Of a DNA stretch of 32,419 nucleotides, positions 15,650 through 22,963 are shown piece by piece. The notes under the pieces are model-generated. The model was given only the letters and a program-made list of their open reading frames with translations. It was not told the DNA's origin and searched no databases. The number at the start of each line of letters is the position of its first letter. Positions within the stretch are counted from its first letter, which is position 1. The DNA lies in NCBI GenBank assembly GCA_017412405.1, contig JAFPYB010000204.1:1-32419 (forward strand), written 5' to 3'. The position numbers were made by a program, and so were the translations under genes. This DNA comes from Treponema sp. (GTDB lineage: Bacteria > Spirochaetota > Spirochaetia > Treponematales > Treponemataceae).

Positions 15650-17062
15650 CTAGAAATTCAAGATTCCAAGGCTTTTCAAGAAAAGCACAAGAAGCAAAAC
15701 AGGGGAGGCGAATTTGACCATGAAGATGTACAGATTCTTCCTGGAAAACGATTCCCCGTTTTTCGTCACTTCGTCTATGATTGTCTCAGGCTTTAAAATC
15801 CAGCCGACAAGAACACAGGTTCCGATTGCCACGACGGGCATGAGGATATTGTTGCTGATGTAGTCCATGATGTCCAGAATCTGGGCGGTAACGCCGTTCG
15901 GAAGCTTGAATTCAAAATAGAGCACATTGTAGCCCAAGCAGATGACGACTGCAAGGACGAGCGCAATAGCCCCCTCGTACACCACCGACCGCCTTCGCGA
16001 AATGTGGAAGCGATCCATGTAGCTTGAGACAATGGCCTCAAGAATTGAGATGGAGCTGGTGAGCGCGGCAAAGAACACCATCAAGAAAAAGAGTGCGCCA
16101 ACAACGTTCCCCATCGCGCCCATCTGGGCAAAAATCTTCGGAATCGCCACGAATATAAGCCCCGGTCCGGATGCCTTCAGCCCTTCCCGCCCCATGAAGA
16201 CGAACACGGTGGGAATAATCATCATTCCGGCAAGGATTGCGATGGCGGTGTCGAAAATTTCTATCCTGTTTATTGATTTCACCAAATCGCTCCGGTCAGG
16301 AACATAGGAGCCGTATGCAATCATGATTCCCATGGCGACGCTCAGGCTGTAGAACAGCTGCCCCATTGCGTCCATGAGCGTAATCATGAACGAGTTGAGC
16401 GTCAGCGTGGACAAGTCCGGGATGAGCATAATCTTAAGTCCATAAAGACCCGTGCGCACCTGACCGCCGTCCGTGCTTTTCATCGTCAGGGCAAAGATTG
16501 CAATGCCCAAAACAAGGATGACGAGAACAGGCATGAGAATTTTTGACAGAATCTCGATTCCCTTCTTGACCCCAAGATAGACGACAAAGCAGGTGAGGAA
16601 CAAGAACACCACCGTGTACACGATGGGCGAAACCTGGGAGGTGATGAAGGCCGTAAAATAGCTTGATTCGGCACTGGCAGGCCCCTGCCCCGCAAGGAAC
16701 GCGAGCGCGTATTTGAGAACCCACCCGCCGATTATGCAGTAGTACGGAACAATCATCATCGGGACAATGCAGGCGACTTTTCCAAGCCATTTCCATTTTG
16801 GGCGGAGCCGGGGGTATGCCGTGAGCGGGCTTTGCTTTGTCTTTCGCCCGATGGCGACCTCCGTGGTGAGAAGCGCAAAGCCGAAGGTCACCGCAAGGAC
16901 AAGATATGTGACGATGAACAATCCGCCGCCGTCTTTTGCAGCCAGATACGGAAAGCGCCAGATGTTCCCAAGCCCCACGGCACTTCCTGCCGCCGCAAGG
17001 ACAAATCCGAAGGAGTTCGAGAATGAATTTCGAGCATGAGTTTTTGAGTGCATATTATTCAT
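15650..17062 (-). CDS. Sodium-dependent symporter of the NSS (LeuT) family
   Basis: 470 residues. TM1 carries the family signature GSAVGLGNIWRFPYLA, where the unwound helix binds sodium and substrate. About 11-12 hydrophobic segments follow, including VPYYCIIGGWVLKYALAF (TM3) and LFYSLSVAMGIMIAYGSY (TM6). NSS proteins in bacteria usually import amino acids such as tryptophan, leucine or tyrosine; the substrate cannot be fixed here. The first ATG (17062) overlaps the stop of a six-codon upstream frame as ATGA, and a second in-frame ATG lies at 17053. No SD is seen at either. The TrpR-like gene lies just upstream on the same strand. Confidence 0.9.
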   Translation of the reverse strand: MNNMHSKTHARNSFSNSFGFVLAAAGSAVGLGNIWRFPYLAAKDGGGLFIVTYLVLAVTFGFALLTTEVAIGRKTKQSPLTAYPRLRPKWKWLGKVACIVPMMIVPYYCIIGGWVLKYALAFLAGQGPASAESSYFTAFITSQVSPIVYTVVFLFLTCFVVYLGVKKGIEILSKILMPVLVILVLGIAIFALTMKSTDGGQVRTGLYGLKIMLIPDLSTLTLNSFMITLMDAMGQLFYSLSVAMGIMIAYGSYVPDRSDLVKSINRIEIFDTAIAILAGMMIIPTVFVFMGREGLKASGPGLIFVAIPKIFAQMGAMGNVVGALFFLMVFFAALTSSISILEAIVSSYMDRFHISRRRSVVYEGAIALVLAVVICLGYNVLYFEFKLPNGVTAQILDIMDYISNNILMPVVAIGTCVLVGWILKPETIIDEVTKNGESFSRKNLYIFMVKFASPVLLLVLFLKSLGILNF

Positions 17063-17079
17063 GGAATAGATTTTACCAT
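17059..17079 (-). CDS. Possible six-codon leader peptide (MVKSIP) of the symporter
   Basis: ATG at 17079 opens a six-residue frame whose TGA (17059-17061) overlaps the symporter ATG as ATGA. The TATAAT at 17090-17095 would start RNA near 17083, four bases before this ATG. This arrangement would allow a leaderless ribosome to read the mini-frame and re-initiate on the symporter. It is inferred from sequence only. Confidence 0.3.
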   Translation of the reverse strand: MVKSIP

Positions 17080-17089
17080 GAAAACGTCC

Positions 17090-17098
17090 ATTATACCA
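17090..17098 (-). promoter_or_regulatory. Extended -10 promoter of the symporter
   Basis: The minus strand reads TGGTATAAT, a perfect extended -10 with TATAAT at 17090-17095. No matching -35 was seen. The predicted start near 17083 leaves a leader of about 20 nt to the symporter ATG. Confidence 0.6.
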
Positions 17099-17120
17099 TG
17101 TCCACGTTTTTTGCCCCGAG

Positions 17121-17450
17121 CTACAACCCCTGCTTGATTTTGTCCAGAAGCCTTCGGAATGCGCTGGAATCTTTCTTCAGCTCCTTTGACCCGCGCGTAA
17201 TGCGGCACAGGGAGACGTGAAGCTCCTTCGCTATCTGCCGCTGGGGGATTCCTTCGTCCAGCTTCTGCACCAGCACCCACCGAGTGGCTATGTCCTTCAA
17301 CTCCGATGGGGTGAAAAGGCACTGGAAAAAATCCGCGATAAAATCAGCATCATTGCTTTTTGAAAGAACAGTGAAAATCTGGCGGAGAGAATCTTCATGT
17401 TGTGGCGTGAGCAAGTTTTTTTCAGTCTTTTCGCTGTCGTTTTCGTCCAT
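17121..17450 (-). CDS. TrpR/YerC-family DNA-binding regulator
   Basis: The 109 residues from the ATG at 17450 contain a Trp-repressor-like core: LFTPSELKDIATRWVLVQKL, then the helix-turn-helix IPQRQIAKELHVSLCRITRGS. The TRGS end of the recognition helix is typical of TrpR. The frame extends upstream to a TTG at 17546 (or ATGs at 17534 and 17531). The extra residues are encoded by a dispersed repeat (17474-17553) and would add a hydrophobic stretch foreign to the family, so the inner start is preferred, though it lacks an SD. The adjacent NSS symporter could carry an aromatic amino acid, which makes tryptophan-linked control attractive but unproven. Confidence 0.75.
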   Translation of the reverse strand: MDENDSEKTEKNLLTPQHEDSLRQIFTVLSKSNDADFIADFFQCLFTPSELKDIATRWVLVQKLDEGIPQRQIAKELHVSLCRITRGSKELKKDSSAFRRLLDKIKQGL

Positions 17451-17473
17451 AGAACCATAAGAAAACACTAAAA

Positions 17474-17553
17474 ATCCGCAAATTGCGGCGAGCAACGCCC
17501 CAAGCAACTTGTCGGTAAAGTGCCGATTCATCATTTTTCGTATCAATCGGCAC
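17474..17553. repeat. Dispersed repeat, copy A
   Basis: The core CGCAAATTGCGGCGAGCAAC with following CCAAG and TTGTC matches copy B at 20,705-20,775. It ends with a perfect 9-bp inverted repeat, GTGCCGATT (17520-17528) and AATCGGCAC (17545-17553). It lies at the 5' side of the TrpR-like gene. Confidence 0.6.
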
Positions 17554-17628
17554 TCACTAAAAATAACATAAAATTCACTGTTAGGCTATCTTTTGCGGGA
17601 CTCCAAAAATACCATGGTTCTGGAACCC

Positions 17629-17657
17629 TTTTCATCTTTTTGATTTAGTCGTACCAT
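17629..17657 (+). promoter_or_regulatory. Promoter of the exported protein gene, predicted leaderless
   Basis: TTTTCA (17629-17634), a 17-nt spacer and TACCAT (17652-17657). The expected start falls on the A of the ATG at 17664. No SD is present. Both boxes match consensus at only 4 of 6 positions. Confidence 0.4.
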
Positions 17658-17663
17658 TCTCCC

Positions 17664-18497
17664 ATGAGAAAACTGGCCACAATCCTGTTCGCCGCCCTTG
17701 CGCTGTGCGCTTCAACGAATGCAAAACCACTCACGCAAGGCGAATTGTCCTACATCAACTCCATACTTGAGTTCCGCCTGTCCCTCAGGACACTGCCATC
17801 GGCAAAAGACGTGCGGCAAAAAATCCGCGCCTTCAAGGACTCGCCCCCGGACGCAGCGGAAATTGGCGATGAATGTGCCATCATTGCAGAAAGCATGATT
17901 TCCACGGCAGAATACAACTGCGAATACGAAGAGGATGAAAAATCGCCTGCACTGGAAGGAATTCTGCGCCCCACATTCGACAAAATCATCGCGTACAAAA
18001 GCAGACACGACACAAAGGAGTTTTCCGCGCTTTTCACCGCCGCGACAACAGAAGTCATAAACTCCATGATGCAGTTCTTGCCGCGCACGGATGTTATTTC
18101 CATCGCACTGAAAGAAAAAAAAGAATACGATGCCGCCATAGAAAAAGAGCCAGACTGCTCACAGGTCCTCATGAACGCGGCTTTCTGGTACTATTTTGCC
18201 CCCGCCTTCGCCGGAGGAAGCGCGGAAAAAGCGGGCAACTTTTTTGAGAGCGCACAGGAGAACGCAAAAAACGACTACGAGCGGTATTACGCCGCAATAT
18301 ACGCGTCCCAATTCTTCTTTGAGCAGAAGGACGCTGCCGCCTGCGCGTCATACATGGCCCAAGCCGAGCGAGTCCTTCCGGGGACAAGGCATGTTTCGTT
18401 CATTCGCACGCTAAACGAGCGCGGATTTTCCCTCTTTGACTACAACGACAGCCGAAAACGCGCCAAAGTGAAAAAAGCGTTGTCAAAGGCGCATTGA
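17664..18497 (+). CDS. Exported helical-repeat (TPR-like) protein of unknown function
   Basis: 277 residues. The N-terminus is a signal peptide (MRKLATILFAALALCASTNA, probable cleavage after ASTNA). The mature part is largely helical. Segments near residues 165-250 (ALKEKKEYDAAIEKEPDCSQ, AFWYYFAPAFAGGSAEKAGN, RYYAAIYASQFFFEQKDAAA) have the small-large pattern of TPR-type helical pairs, so a periplasmic scaffold role is possible. I do not recognise the family. It is a single gene, divergent from the TrpR-like regulator and convergent with the GT8-PlsC gene. Confidence 0.75.
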   Translation: MRKLATILFAALALCASTNAKPLTQGELSYINSILEFRLSLRTLPSAKDVRQKIRAFKDSPPDAAEIGDECAIIAESMISTAEYNCEYEEDEKSPALEGILRPTFDKIIAYKSRHDTKEFSALFTAATTEVINSMMQFLPRTDVISIALKEKKEYDAAIEKEPDCSQVLMNAAFWYYFAPAFAGGSAEKAGNFFESAQENAKNDYERYYAAIYASQFFFEQKDAAACASYMAQAERVLPGTRHVSFIRTLNERGFSLFDYNDSRKRAKVKKALSKAH

Positions 18498-18515
18498 CCA
18501 ACACGCCGCGTAAAG

Positions 18516-20303
18516 TCAGTGGGTCCAGTTCGCGACTTTCTCCTCCCGCTTCTTCTTGTATTCAAGGGGAATGCCGTAAGTGCTTTCGTAGACTTCCTTC
18601 CACATCCGGAAATTGCGCTCACGCATCATCTCCACGTTCTGCCGCACCGACATGGCAGGGTCAGGATAAATCGGCTCCAAAATATGCACCGTGTATTCTT
18701 GGATGGGAAATCCGTCCGCACCAATCATGTCAGAATCTTCCATAGTGATGAAAAACGGTATCACAGGCACGTTGTTGTCCGCCGCGAATTTGAACGCACC
18801 GTTCGTGAGCGGGCGCGGCTTTCTGTAGTTCCACCACATGGCCTGCTCCGCATAGACCAGGATGTGCCGCCCCTGGAACAAATATTGCTTCACCGCCTCG
18901 ATGAATTTTTTCATCGTGGACGGATTCTGGCTCAGGGGGAGAGTGTTGCAGTGGCGGAACAAAAATCCGTAGAACCCCGGGAAATTCGTGAAGTTCCCCT
19001 CGCGGATGACTTTCAGAAGCTCCTTCTTGTAGACGTGAGGCTCAATCGCCTTGTAGAGCGCAAAATTGTCAAAGGCGTTGAAGTGGTTGCAAGTGAGGAT
19101 TGCGCCCATGTGCTTAAGCCCCACATAATGCTCAATGCCGCGCACTTCCTTTATGACGAGGAGCTTTTTCTTGATGAGCCGATTGATGAAAAATCGTCCC
19201 AGCATGTTTGCGGCCTTCATAAAAATCCGGCTGGAAACCTTGCGGTTCATGTAGTCAACTTTCTCAGGCAAAAGCGGGATTGTGGGCGGGTCGTCCTCAA
19301 CGTCCTCCCAAAAACGCCCCTCCCGCTCGTACTCGTCGATTTTTCGGAGGATTTTCACGCGGTCAATGGCCTTGTCCTTCGTCTTTGCGTATGAATATGG
19401 GTCGTCAACGTACTCTCCGATGTTCTCCACCAGAATGTCAAAGCCGGCCTGGGCCTCGCGCCGGTCGTCGTCGGTGTATGAATCAAGGGTTTTCTTGCAT
19501 TCCGAGAAAAAATCGGTCTTCTCGGCATATTTCCAAAAAACGTCCGCCCATTTTGTCTCGGGAAAGTGCCAGGGCTTGTAGTTGAGCTTGTAATGGATTA
19601 TCTTCACGGTGGAGTCGTCGAACCCGGCAGAATCGAACGCGCCCTTGTTCCAGCCCTGGTCAAGGAGCAGGTGCTTTCCGCCGCACAAAACGTTCAGGTA
19701 ATCTTCGTCCTGGGTAACCAAAAAAGTGTAGTTGCCCAAAAGCGTGAGGAAAGCAGACTCAAAATCAAGCTCCCGATATTTTCCCGCGTTCACGAGCATG
19801 ACACCCGCGCTGAAAAAAGTCTCCGCCGAAAGCCCCAGATTCTTCTCGATGTACTCGCCGTAGACCGGGATAAGGTCGATAACGTCCTCCCGGGCTGCCG
19901 CCACCACGTTTTCCCCCAGCTCCACGTCGTACAGCCGGGAAATGTCTCCCACCACGGCGGTGTCGGAATCTATGTAGATGATTTTTTCGTATTGGGGAAA
20001 AATTCGCGGGATGAAAATGCGGCAGTACGTTTCTTTTGTGTAGTAATCGCGCAGATGGAACGTTCCGCTGGAGTTTTCCATCTCCTCAGCAAGAGACCTG
20101 AATTCCAGAAAATATTCCACGGGAGAGTCAACAACTGATTTTTTCAGCTTTTCGATGTTGTCACGGCTCAAATCGACATAGAGCACATATATCCGGTAGA
20201 TTGATTCGTTTGAGGCGTTCTCAAGCAACGAGCGCATTGCAACAGCAAGGAACGGCGCATAGTTGTTGTCCGATGCGAAAAAAATCGGTATTTCTCTTTT
20301 CAT
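18516..20303 (-). CDS. GT8 glycosyltransferase fused to PlsC-type acyltransferase
   Basis: 595 residues from the ATG at 20303. Residues 5-260 are a family-8 glycosyltransferase: FFASDNNYAPFLAVAMRS, the metal/nucleotide-sugar motif IDSD (Asp112, Asp114), and HYKLNYKPWHF (His237). A charged linker (about 265-355) leads to a PlsC-like 1-acylglycerol-phosphate acyltransferase domain (about 360-560). There the HX4D motif is HFNAFD (His407, Asp412), and AEQAMWWNYRKPRPLTNGAF holds the counterpart of the EGTRS region. There is no membrane helix. The fusion suggests one cytosolic or membrane-associated enzyme that glycosylates and acylates a glycolipid or envelope glycan. The frame is open further upstream to 20732, but that part is antisense-like read-through of the GlsB gene and is rejected. 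Confidence 0.88.
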   Translation of the reverse strand: MKREIPIFFASDNNYAPFLAVAMRSLLENASNESIYRIYVLYVDLSRDNIEKLKKSVVDSPVEYFLEFRSLAEEMENSSGTFHLRDYYTKETYCRIFIPRIFPQYEKIIYIDSDTAVVGDISRLYDVELGENVVAAAREDVIDLIPVYGEYIEKNLGLSAETFFSAGVMLVNAGKYRELDFESAFLTLLGNYTFLVTQDEDYLNVLCGGKHLLLDQGWNKGAFDSAGFDDSTVKIIHYKLNYKPWHFPETKWADVFWKYAEKTDFFSECKKTLDSYTDDDRREAQAGFDILVENIGEYVDDPYSYAKTKDKAIDRVKILRKIDEYEREGRFWEDVEDDPPTIPLLPEKVDYMNRKVSSRIFMKAANMLGRFFINRLIKKKLLVIKEVRGIEHYVGLKHMGAILTCNHFNAFDNFALYKAIEPHVYKKELLKVIREGNFTNFPGFYGFLFRHCNTLPLSQNPSTMKKFIEAVKQYLFQGRHILVYAEQAMWWNYRKPRPLTNGAFKFAADNNVPVIPFFITMEDSDMIGADGFPIQEYTVHILEPIYPDPAMSVRQNVEMMRERNFRMWKEVYESTYGIPLEYKKKREEKVANWTH

Positions 20304-20311
20304 ACAGACAA

Positions 20312-20341
20312 ATTGTATGACTTTTAATAGAAGAAAGTCAA
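20312..20341 (-). promoter_or_regulatory. Promoter of the GT8-PlsC gene, predicted leaderless
   Basis: Minus strand TTGACT (20336-20341), an 18-nt spacer and TACAAT (20312-20317), each 5 of 6 to consensus. The expected start is about 20305, two bases before the ATG at 20303. The preceding bases, TTTGTCTGT, contain no SD. Confidence 0.7.
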
Positions 20342-20419
20342 ACAGTGGCGGGATTTTTGCGGCAAGGAAAAGCACAGTGGCGGAAGCGGCCATGACGAAC
20401 CGCCTCCACCACGCAGGCT

Positions 20420-20674
20420 CTACCAGCGTTTTCCGAGGATGAGGCGCAGGAGGGCGATGAGAATACATGCACCGGCAATGTCGATGATGATTGTTCCCAA
20501 AAGTCCGCCGCCCGCAATCCCGAGGAGGCCGGCAAGCCAGCCGCCAAGGCATGAGCCTACGATACCGATGATGCAGCTCACGATGAAGCCATGAGAGCTT
20601 TTCATGATGAGGCTCGCAACCCAACCGATGAGAGCGCCGATCAAAATCGTGATGATGATAGCCGTAAGTGACAT
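20420..20674 (-). CDS. GlsB/YeaQ/YmgE-family small membrane protein
   Basis: 84 residues from the ATG at 20674, preceded by AAGGAG at 7 nt. Almost entirely hydrophobic, with three membrane segments and the glycine-rich family pattern GALIGWVASLIMKSSHGF, IIGIVGSCLGGWLAGLLGI and ending LRLILGKRW. The family (transglycosylase-associated/stress-response membrane proteins) has no established biochemical role. Repeat copy B lies just upstream of its leader. Confidence 0.9.
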   Translation of the reverse strand: MSLTAIIITILIGALIGWVASLIMKSSHGFIVSCIIGIVGSCLGGWLAGLLGIAGGGLLGTIIIDIAGACILIALLRLILGKRW

Positions 20675-20704
20675 AAAAACTCCTTGTATGTATGAGTAGT
20701 GAAT

Positions 20705-20775
20705 CCTGCAAATTGTGGCGGGCAACGCCCAAGTCAATTTGTCACGGATGCGCCGGAAAAAAACTGGCACTCATT
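20705..20775. repeat. Dispersed repeat, copy B
   Basis: TGCAAATTGTGGCGGGCAAC with following CCCAAG and TTTGTC matches copy A at 17474, and GCACTCATTCAG matches the copy A end CGGCACTCACTAAA. The hairpin is weaker here (GCGCCGG against CTGGCAC). It lies upstream of the GlsB-type gene. Confidence 0.55.
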
Positions 20776-20939
20776 CAGTATACGCCATTTTTCCACAAAA
20801 TGCACGGGATTTCAGAACGGATTTTTTCGTCGGTACAGGCTCCAGCGCATCGCCTCTTCTCCCTATTATCAAACAAATAGTATTTATCATTTTAATCTGT
20901 AGCGTCTGCCTTTGTTCTTGCCGAAGCCTTCAATAAGAC

Positions 20940-21797
20940 CTACTTTGTCGCTGCCTGCTCTTTGTAGCGAATGTGGCAATACCGATTTTTTAGTTCATTA
21001 TGCTCGTTCAGCAAAAGATTGCGGAAAAACTTTTCCAGAAACTCCGGATTTTCATGGATTCCTTTTTGCAGATTGTTGTAATTCGCCCGAACCAGAGCGT
21101 TTCTAAAATACCATGATTTTTCCGCGAAGATGTCGTTATTCACATCAAATCCAAGAGAACGCAGATATTTGATTGTAAAAACCGCCGTTGTCCGCGTGTT
21201 TCCTTCCCCAAACGCATGAATCTGCCAGAGACGAGAAACAAAGAATGCAATGTGCCTTACGATTTCGTCCATGCTCAAATTCCTGTAATTAAAGTTTCTT
21301 TCCTGCTCAAAGTCGTAATCCAACGCCATCTTCAATTCAAAGGCAGCACCGTACATGACCGTATCGCCGTCTAAAACCCATTCACGCTTTGAAATGTCAT
21401 AATCGCGCAGTTTTCCAGCAAACTCAAAGATTCCTTCAAAAAGCCGGCCGTGAAGCGCAATCAAATGGGAAGGAGAAAAATTGAAGGATTTTTCGCTCAA
21501 AATTTGCGCGATTCTTGAAGACACTTTGTCCGCCTCTTCCGTTCTTTCTTGAGAATCATCAATGCGTCCGGTTTTAGATTCATAGTAGGCATCGATAAGA
21601 GATTTTGCTTCATCAAAAGTGATTTCGCCTTCGATATTGCGCTTTGCAATGTCAAAAAGATATTTCGACGGAGTAAGCCCGTCGACCTGCTGCAAGCCTA
21701 TGGCTGTTGACCATGCATAAGTCTTATCTTTTTTTGCAGGTTCTGCATTGCGAATGTATTGCTCAAAGTCCAGTTCGTATGAATGTTTATCTGACAT
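20940..21797 (-). CDS. Fic-domain protein with non-canonical active-site motif
   Basis: 285 residues. The N-terminal part has WSTAIGLQQVDGLTPSKYL (29-47), a block seen in one branch of Fic proteins. The Fic core holds LIALHGRLFEGIFEFAGKLR and the active loop HAFGEGNTRTTAVF. His194, Phe196, Glu198, Asn200 and Arg202 of HxFx(D/E)GNGRxxR are kept. The second Gly is Thr201, and the second Arg is replaced by Ala205. Nucleotide transfer, usually AMPylation, is the family activity, but this variant may differ. No (S/T)xxxE(G/N) inhibitory motif was found. The ATG at 21797 directly follows an hsdS remnant whose GGGAG serves as SD. The upstream neighbour is an Abi/HEPN gene. Confidence 0.88.
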   Translation of the reverse strand: MSDKHSYELDFEQYIRNAEPAKKDKTYAWSTAIGLQQVDGLTPSKYLFDIAKRNIEGEITFDEAKSLIDAYYESKTGRIDDSQERTEEADKVSSRIAQILSEKSFNFSPSHLIALHGRLFEGIFEFAGKLRDYDISKREWVLDGDTVMYGAAFELKMALDYDFEQERNFNYRNLSMDEIVRHIAFFVSRLWQIHAFGEGNTRTTAVFTIKYLRSLGFDVNNDIFAEKSWYFRNALVRANYNNLQKGIHENPEFLEKFFRNLLLNEHNELKNRYCHIRYKEQAATK

Positions 21798-21798
21798 C

Positions 21799-21973
21799 TT
21801 TTTTTATCTCCCAGTTTTTCGCCATAGGAGCGAGGGGAGGGAGACTTTCCCCCTCTTTTTTTCCTAATTTCTTCCAGCAAATCCAGTGCGTTGACTTCAC
21901 TGGCTATCTGAGGAACTAATTTTCCCTGCACGGCTTCCTGCAAAAGTGCGTTTTTCAAATCTTTTGCGGTCAT
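21799..21973 (-). pseudogene. hsdS: hsdS remnant 1 (type I restriction specificity subunit, 5' end)
   Basis: From the ATG at 21973 the frame reads MTAKDLKNALLQEAVQGKLV and then PQIASEVNALDLLEEIRKKRG, the characteristic N-terminus of HsdS proteins. It runs through a repeat-like PSPRSYGEKLGDKK stretch and then directly into the fic start, where all target-recognition sequence is missing. It starts 3 nt after the Abi-like stop. Fic has apparently replaced the rest of the gene. Confidence 0.75.
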
Positions 21974-21975
21974 AA

Positions 21976-22650
21976 TCAGTTCCAGTTTTCCTTAATAGTG
22001 GGTAAAAATTGTTTTTCTCCGTTTCCGAGTACTTGTAAAAATGTGTCAGTTTTTAGAACAAGCTCATAAACAGACGGATGCATCCATTTTATGCAGTTCA
22101 AAATGATTGTATGCTTGTCTTCTAGGTCGTTCCAATGACAAATGCGCTCATAATGATACACGCGATTACGCACATTTCGTATTTGTTCCATAGTGCTCTG
22201 TAAATTTGAAGAACTTTTTTGTGATTTTGGGCAATATTTGAAAGTCTGTTTTATTATTTTACTTTGAAAAGCACTTGTAGCATACTTTTTTGAGAAAAAT
22301 GCCGTCCAAAAACCAAGTGAAAGTTCCGACACAATCCGCTCATGTGTCAGGGCTTTTCCGTTGTCCGAGATGCGTTTTTTAGCTTCATCGATTTTACTGA
22401 TTCCTGAATCTGAAAGAGGAATAATAGAAAACCACTCTTGATTGTTGCAGAATGAGGAAAGCGTTTTGTCAATGCTATTGCGAAGGCAAATTTCAAAGAA
22501 ATGAAGCGGAGTGTAAAGCGCACGGCAAATCTCTATGTTGTATAGATATCGCGAAAGCACAATATCTGTCTCTTCGTTGTTTTCTTTATATGTGTTAATT
22601 CTCACAGATGTTATGGCTTTTTCTATATCGCTATAAAAATCAGCTTTCAT
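21976..22650 (-). CDS. Abi-like (HEPN) abortive-infection protein
   Basis: 224 residues resembling the Abi_2/AbiD-F type. An early helical block holds RYLYNIEICRALYTPLHFFE and the conserved ICLRNSID. Near the end, IRNVRNRVYHYERI carries the HEPN Rx4H motif (Arg161, His166), the expected metal-independent RNase site. The family gives phage resistance by cutting RNA, so toxicity on activation is expected. AGGAG lies 5 nt before the ATG, with a possible promoter just upstream. It is followed after 3 nt by hsdS remnant 1 and then by Fic. Base composition is AT-rich, which fits horizontal acquisition. Confidence 0.8.
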   Translation of the reverse strand: MKADFYSDIEKAITSVRINTYKENNEETDIVLSRYLYNIEICRALYTPLHFFEICLRNSIDKTLSSFCNNQEWFSIIPLSDSGISKIDEAKKRISDNGKALTHERIVSELSLGFWTAFFSKKYATSAFQSKIIKQTFKYCPKSQKSSSNLQSTMEQIRNVRNRVYHYERICHWNDLEDKHTIILNCIKWMHPSVYELVLKTDTFLQVLGNGEKQFLPTIKENWN

Positions 22651-22669
22651 TTACTCCTCTTTACAGGTT

Positions 22670-22698
22670 AGTATGTTGACTTTTTCATTTACTGTCCA
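22670..22698 (-). promoter_or_regulatory. Candidate promoter of the Abi-like gene
   Basis: Minus strand TGGACA (22693-22698), a 17-nt spacer and CATACT (22670-22675). The predicted start is near 22663, leaving a 12-nt leader that contains the AGGAG SD. Confidence 0.5.
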
Positions 22699-22754
22699 TA
22701 TACTTTTATTTGTGGGCCGCAGTATCCCTTCTCGTACGCTTGCCGTATGGTTCA

Positions 22755-22835
22755 TCATTTGATGACACAGGGACTGCGGACGTGTTTTTTTAAATCTTCC
22801 TGTAAAAGCGCGTTTTTTAAATCTTTTGCGGTCAT
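22755..22835 (-). pseudogene. hsdS: hsdS remnant 2 (first codons only)
   Basis: ATG at 22835 opens MTAKDLKNALLQED and stops after 26 codons. The first 12 codons match remnant 1 almost base for base, then diverge. The ATG overlaps the stop of the upstream frame as ATGA. It shows that two hsdS-like start regions once lay in this patch. Confidence 0.65.
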
Positions 22836-22963
22836 AGAGTAATTCCTGTAAGCTGCTGAATTTTTTCTTTGCTCCAGTCTTCATTCTGCCAGTAAAAATA
22901 TTCTATGCTACCATTTAGACCTGCAAAAACAATAATCTCAGGTTTCCTAATTTGCTCGCACAT
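22832..22963 (-). pseudogene. Zeta-toxin N-terminal remnant
   Basis: 43 codons from the ATG at 22963. KPEIIVFAGLNGS matches the start of zeta-type toxins (PEIIVFAGPNGSGKS), but the Walker A loop is lost right after NGS. The rest (IEYFYWQNEDWSKEKIQQLT) is unrelated and may be the C-terminus of another gene joined by deletion. The start overlaps the small upstream gene by 17 nt, the usual antitoxin-toxin arrangement. No kinase activity is possible. Confidence 0.65.

Noticed and set aside
20304-20732. Upstream extension of the GT8-PlsC frame to a 738-residue protein
   Set aside because: The extra part overlaps the GlsB-type gene in another frame and is rich in His/Arg without any domain. The ATG at 20303 sits right behind a good promoter and begins the GT8 domain.
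22651-22884. 77-codon frame on the minus strand
   Set aside because: It is a frame-shifted reading of the hsdS remnant 2 and zeta remnant sequences, with no SD and no similarity.
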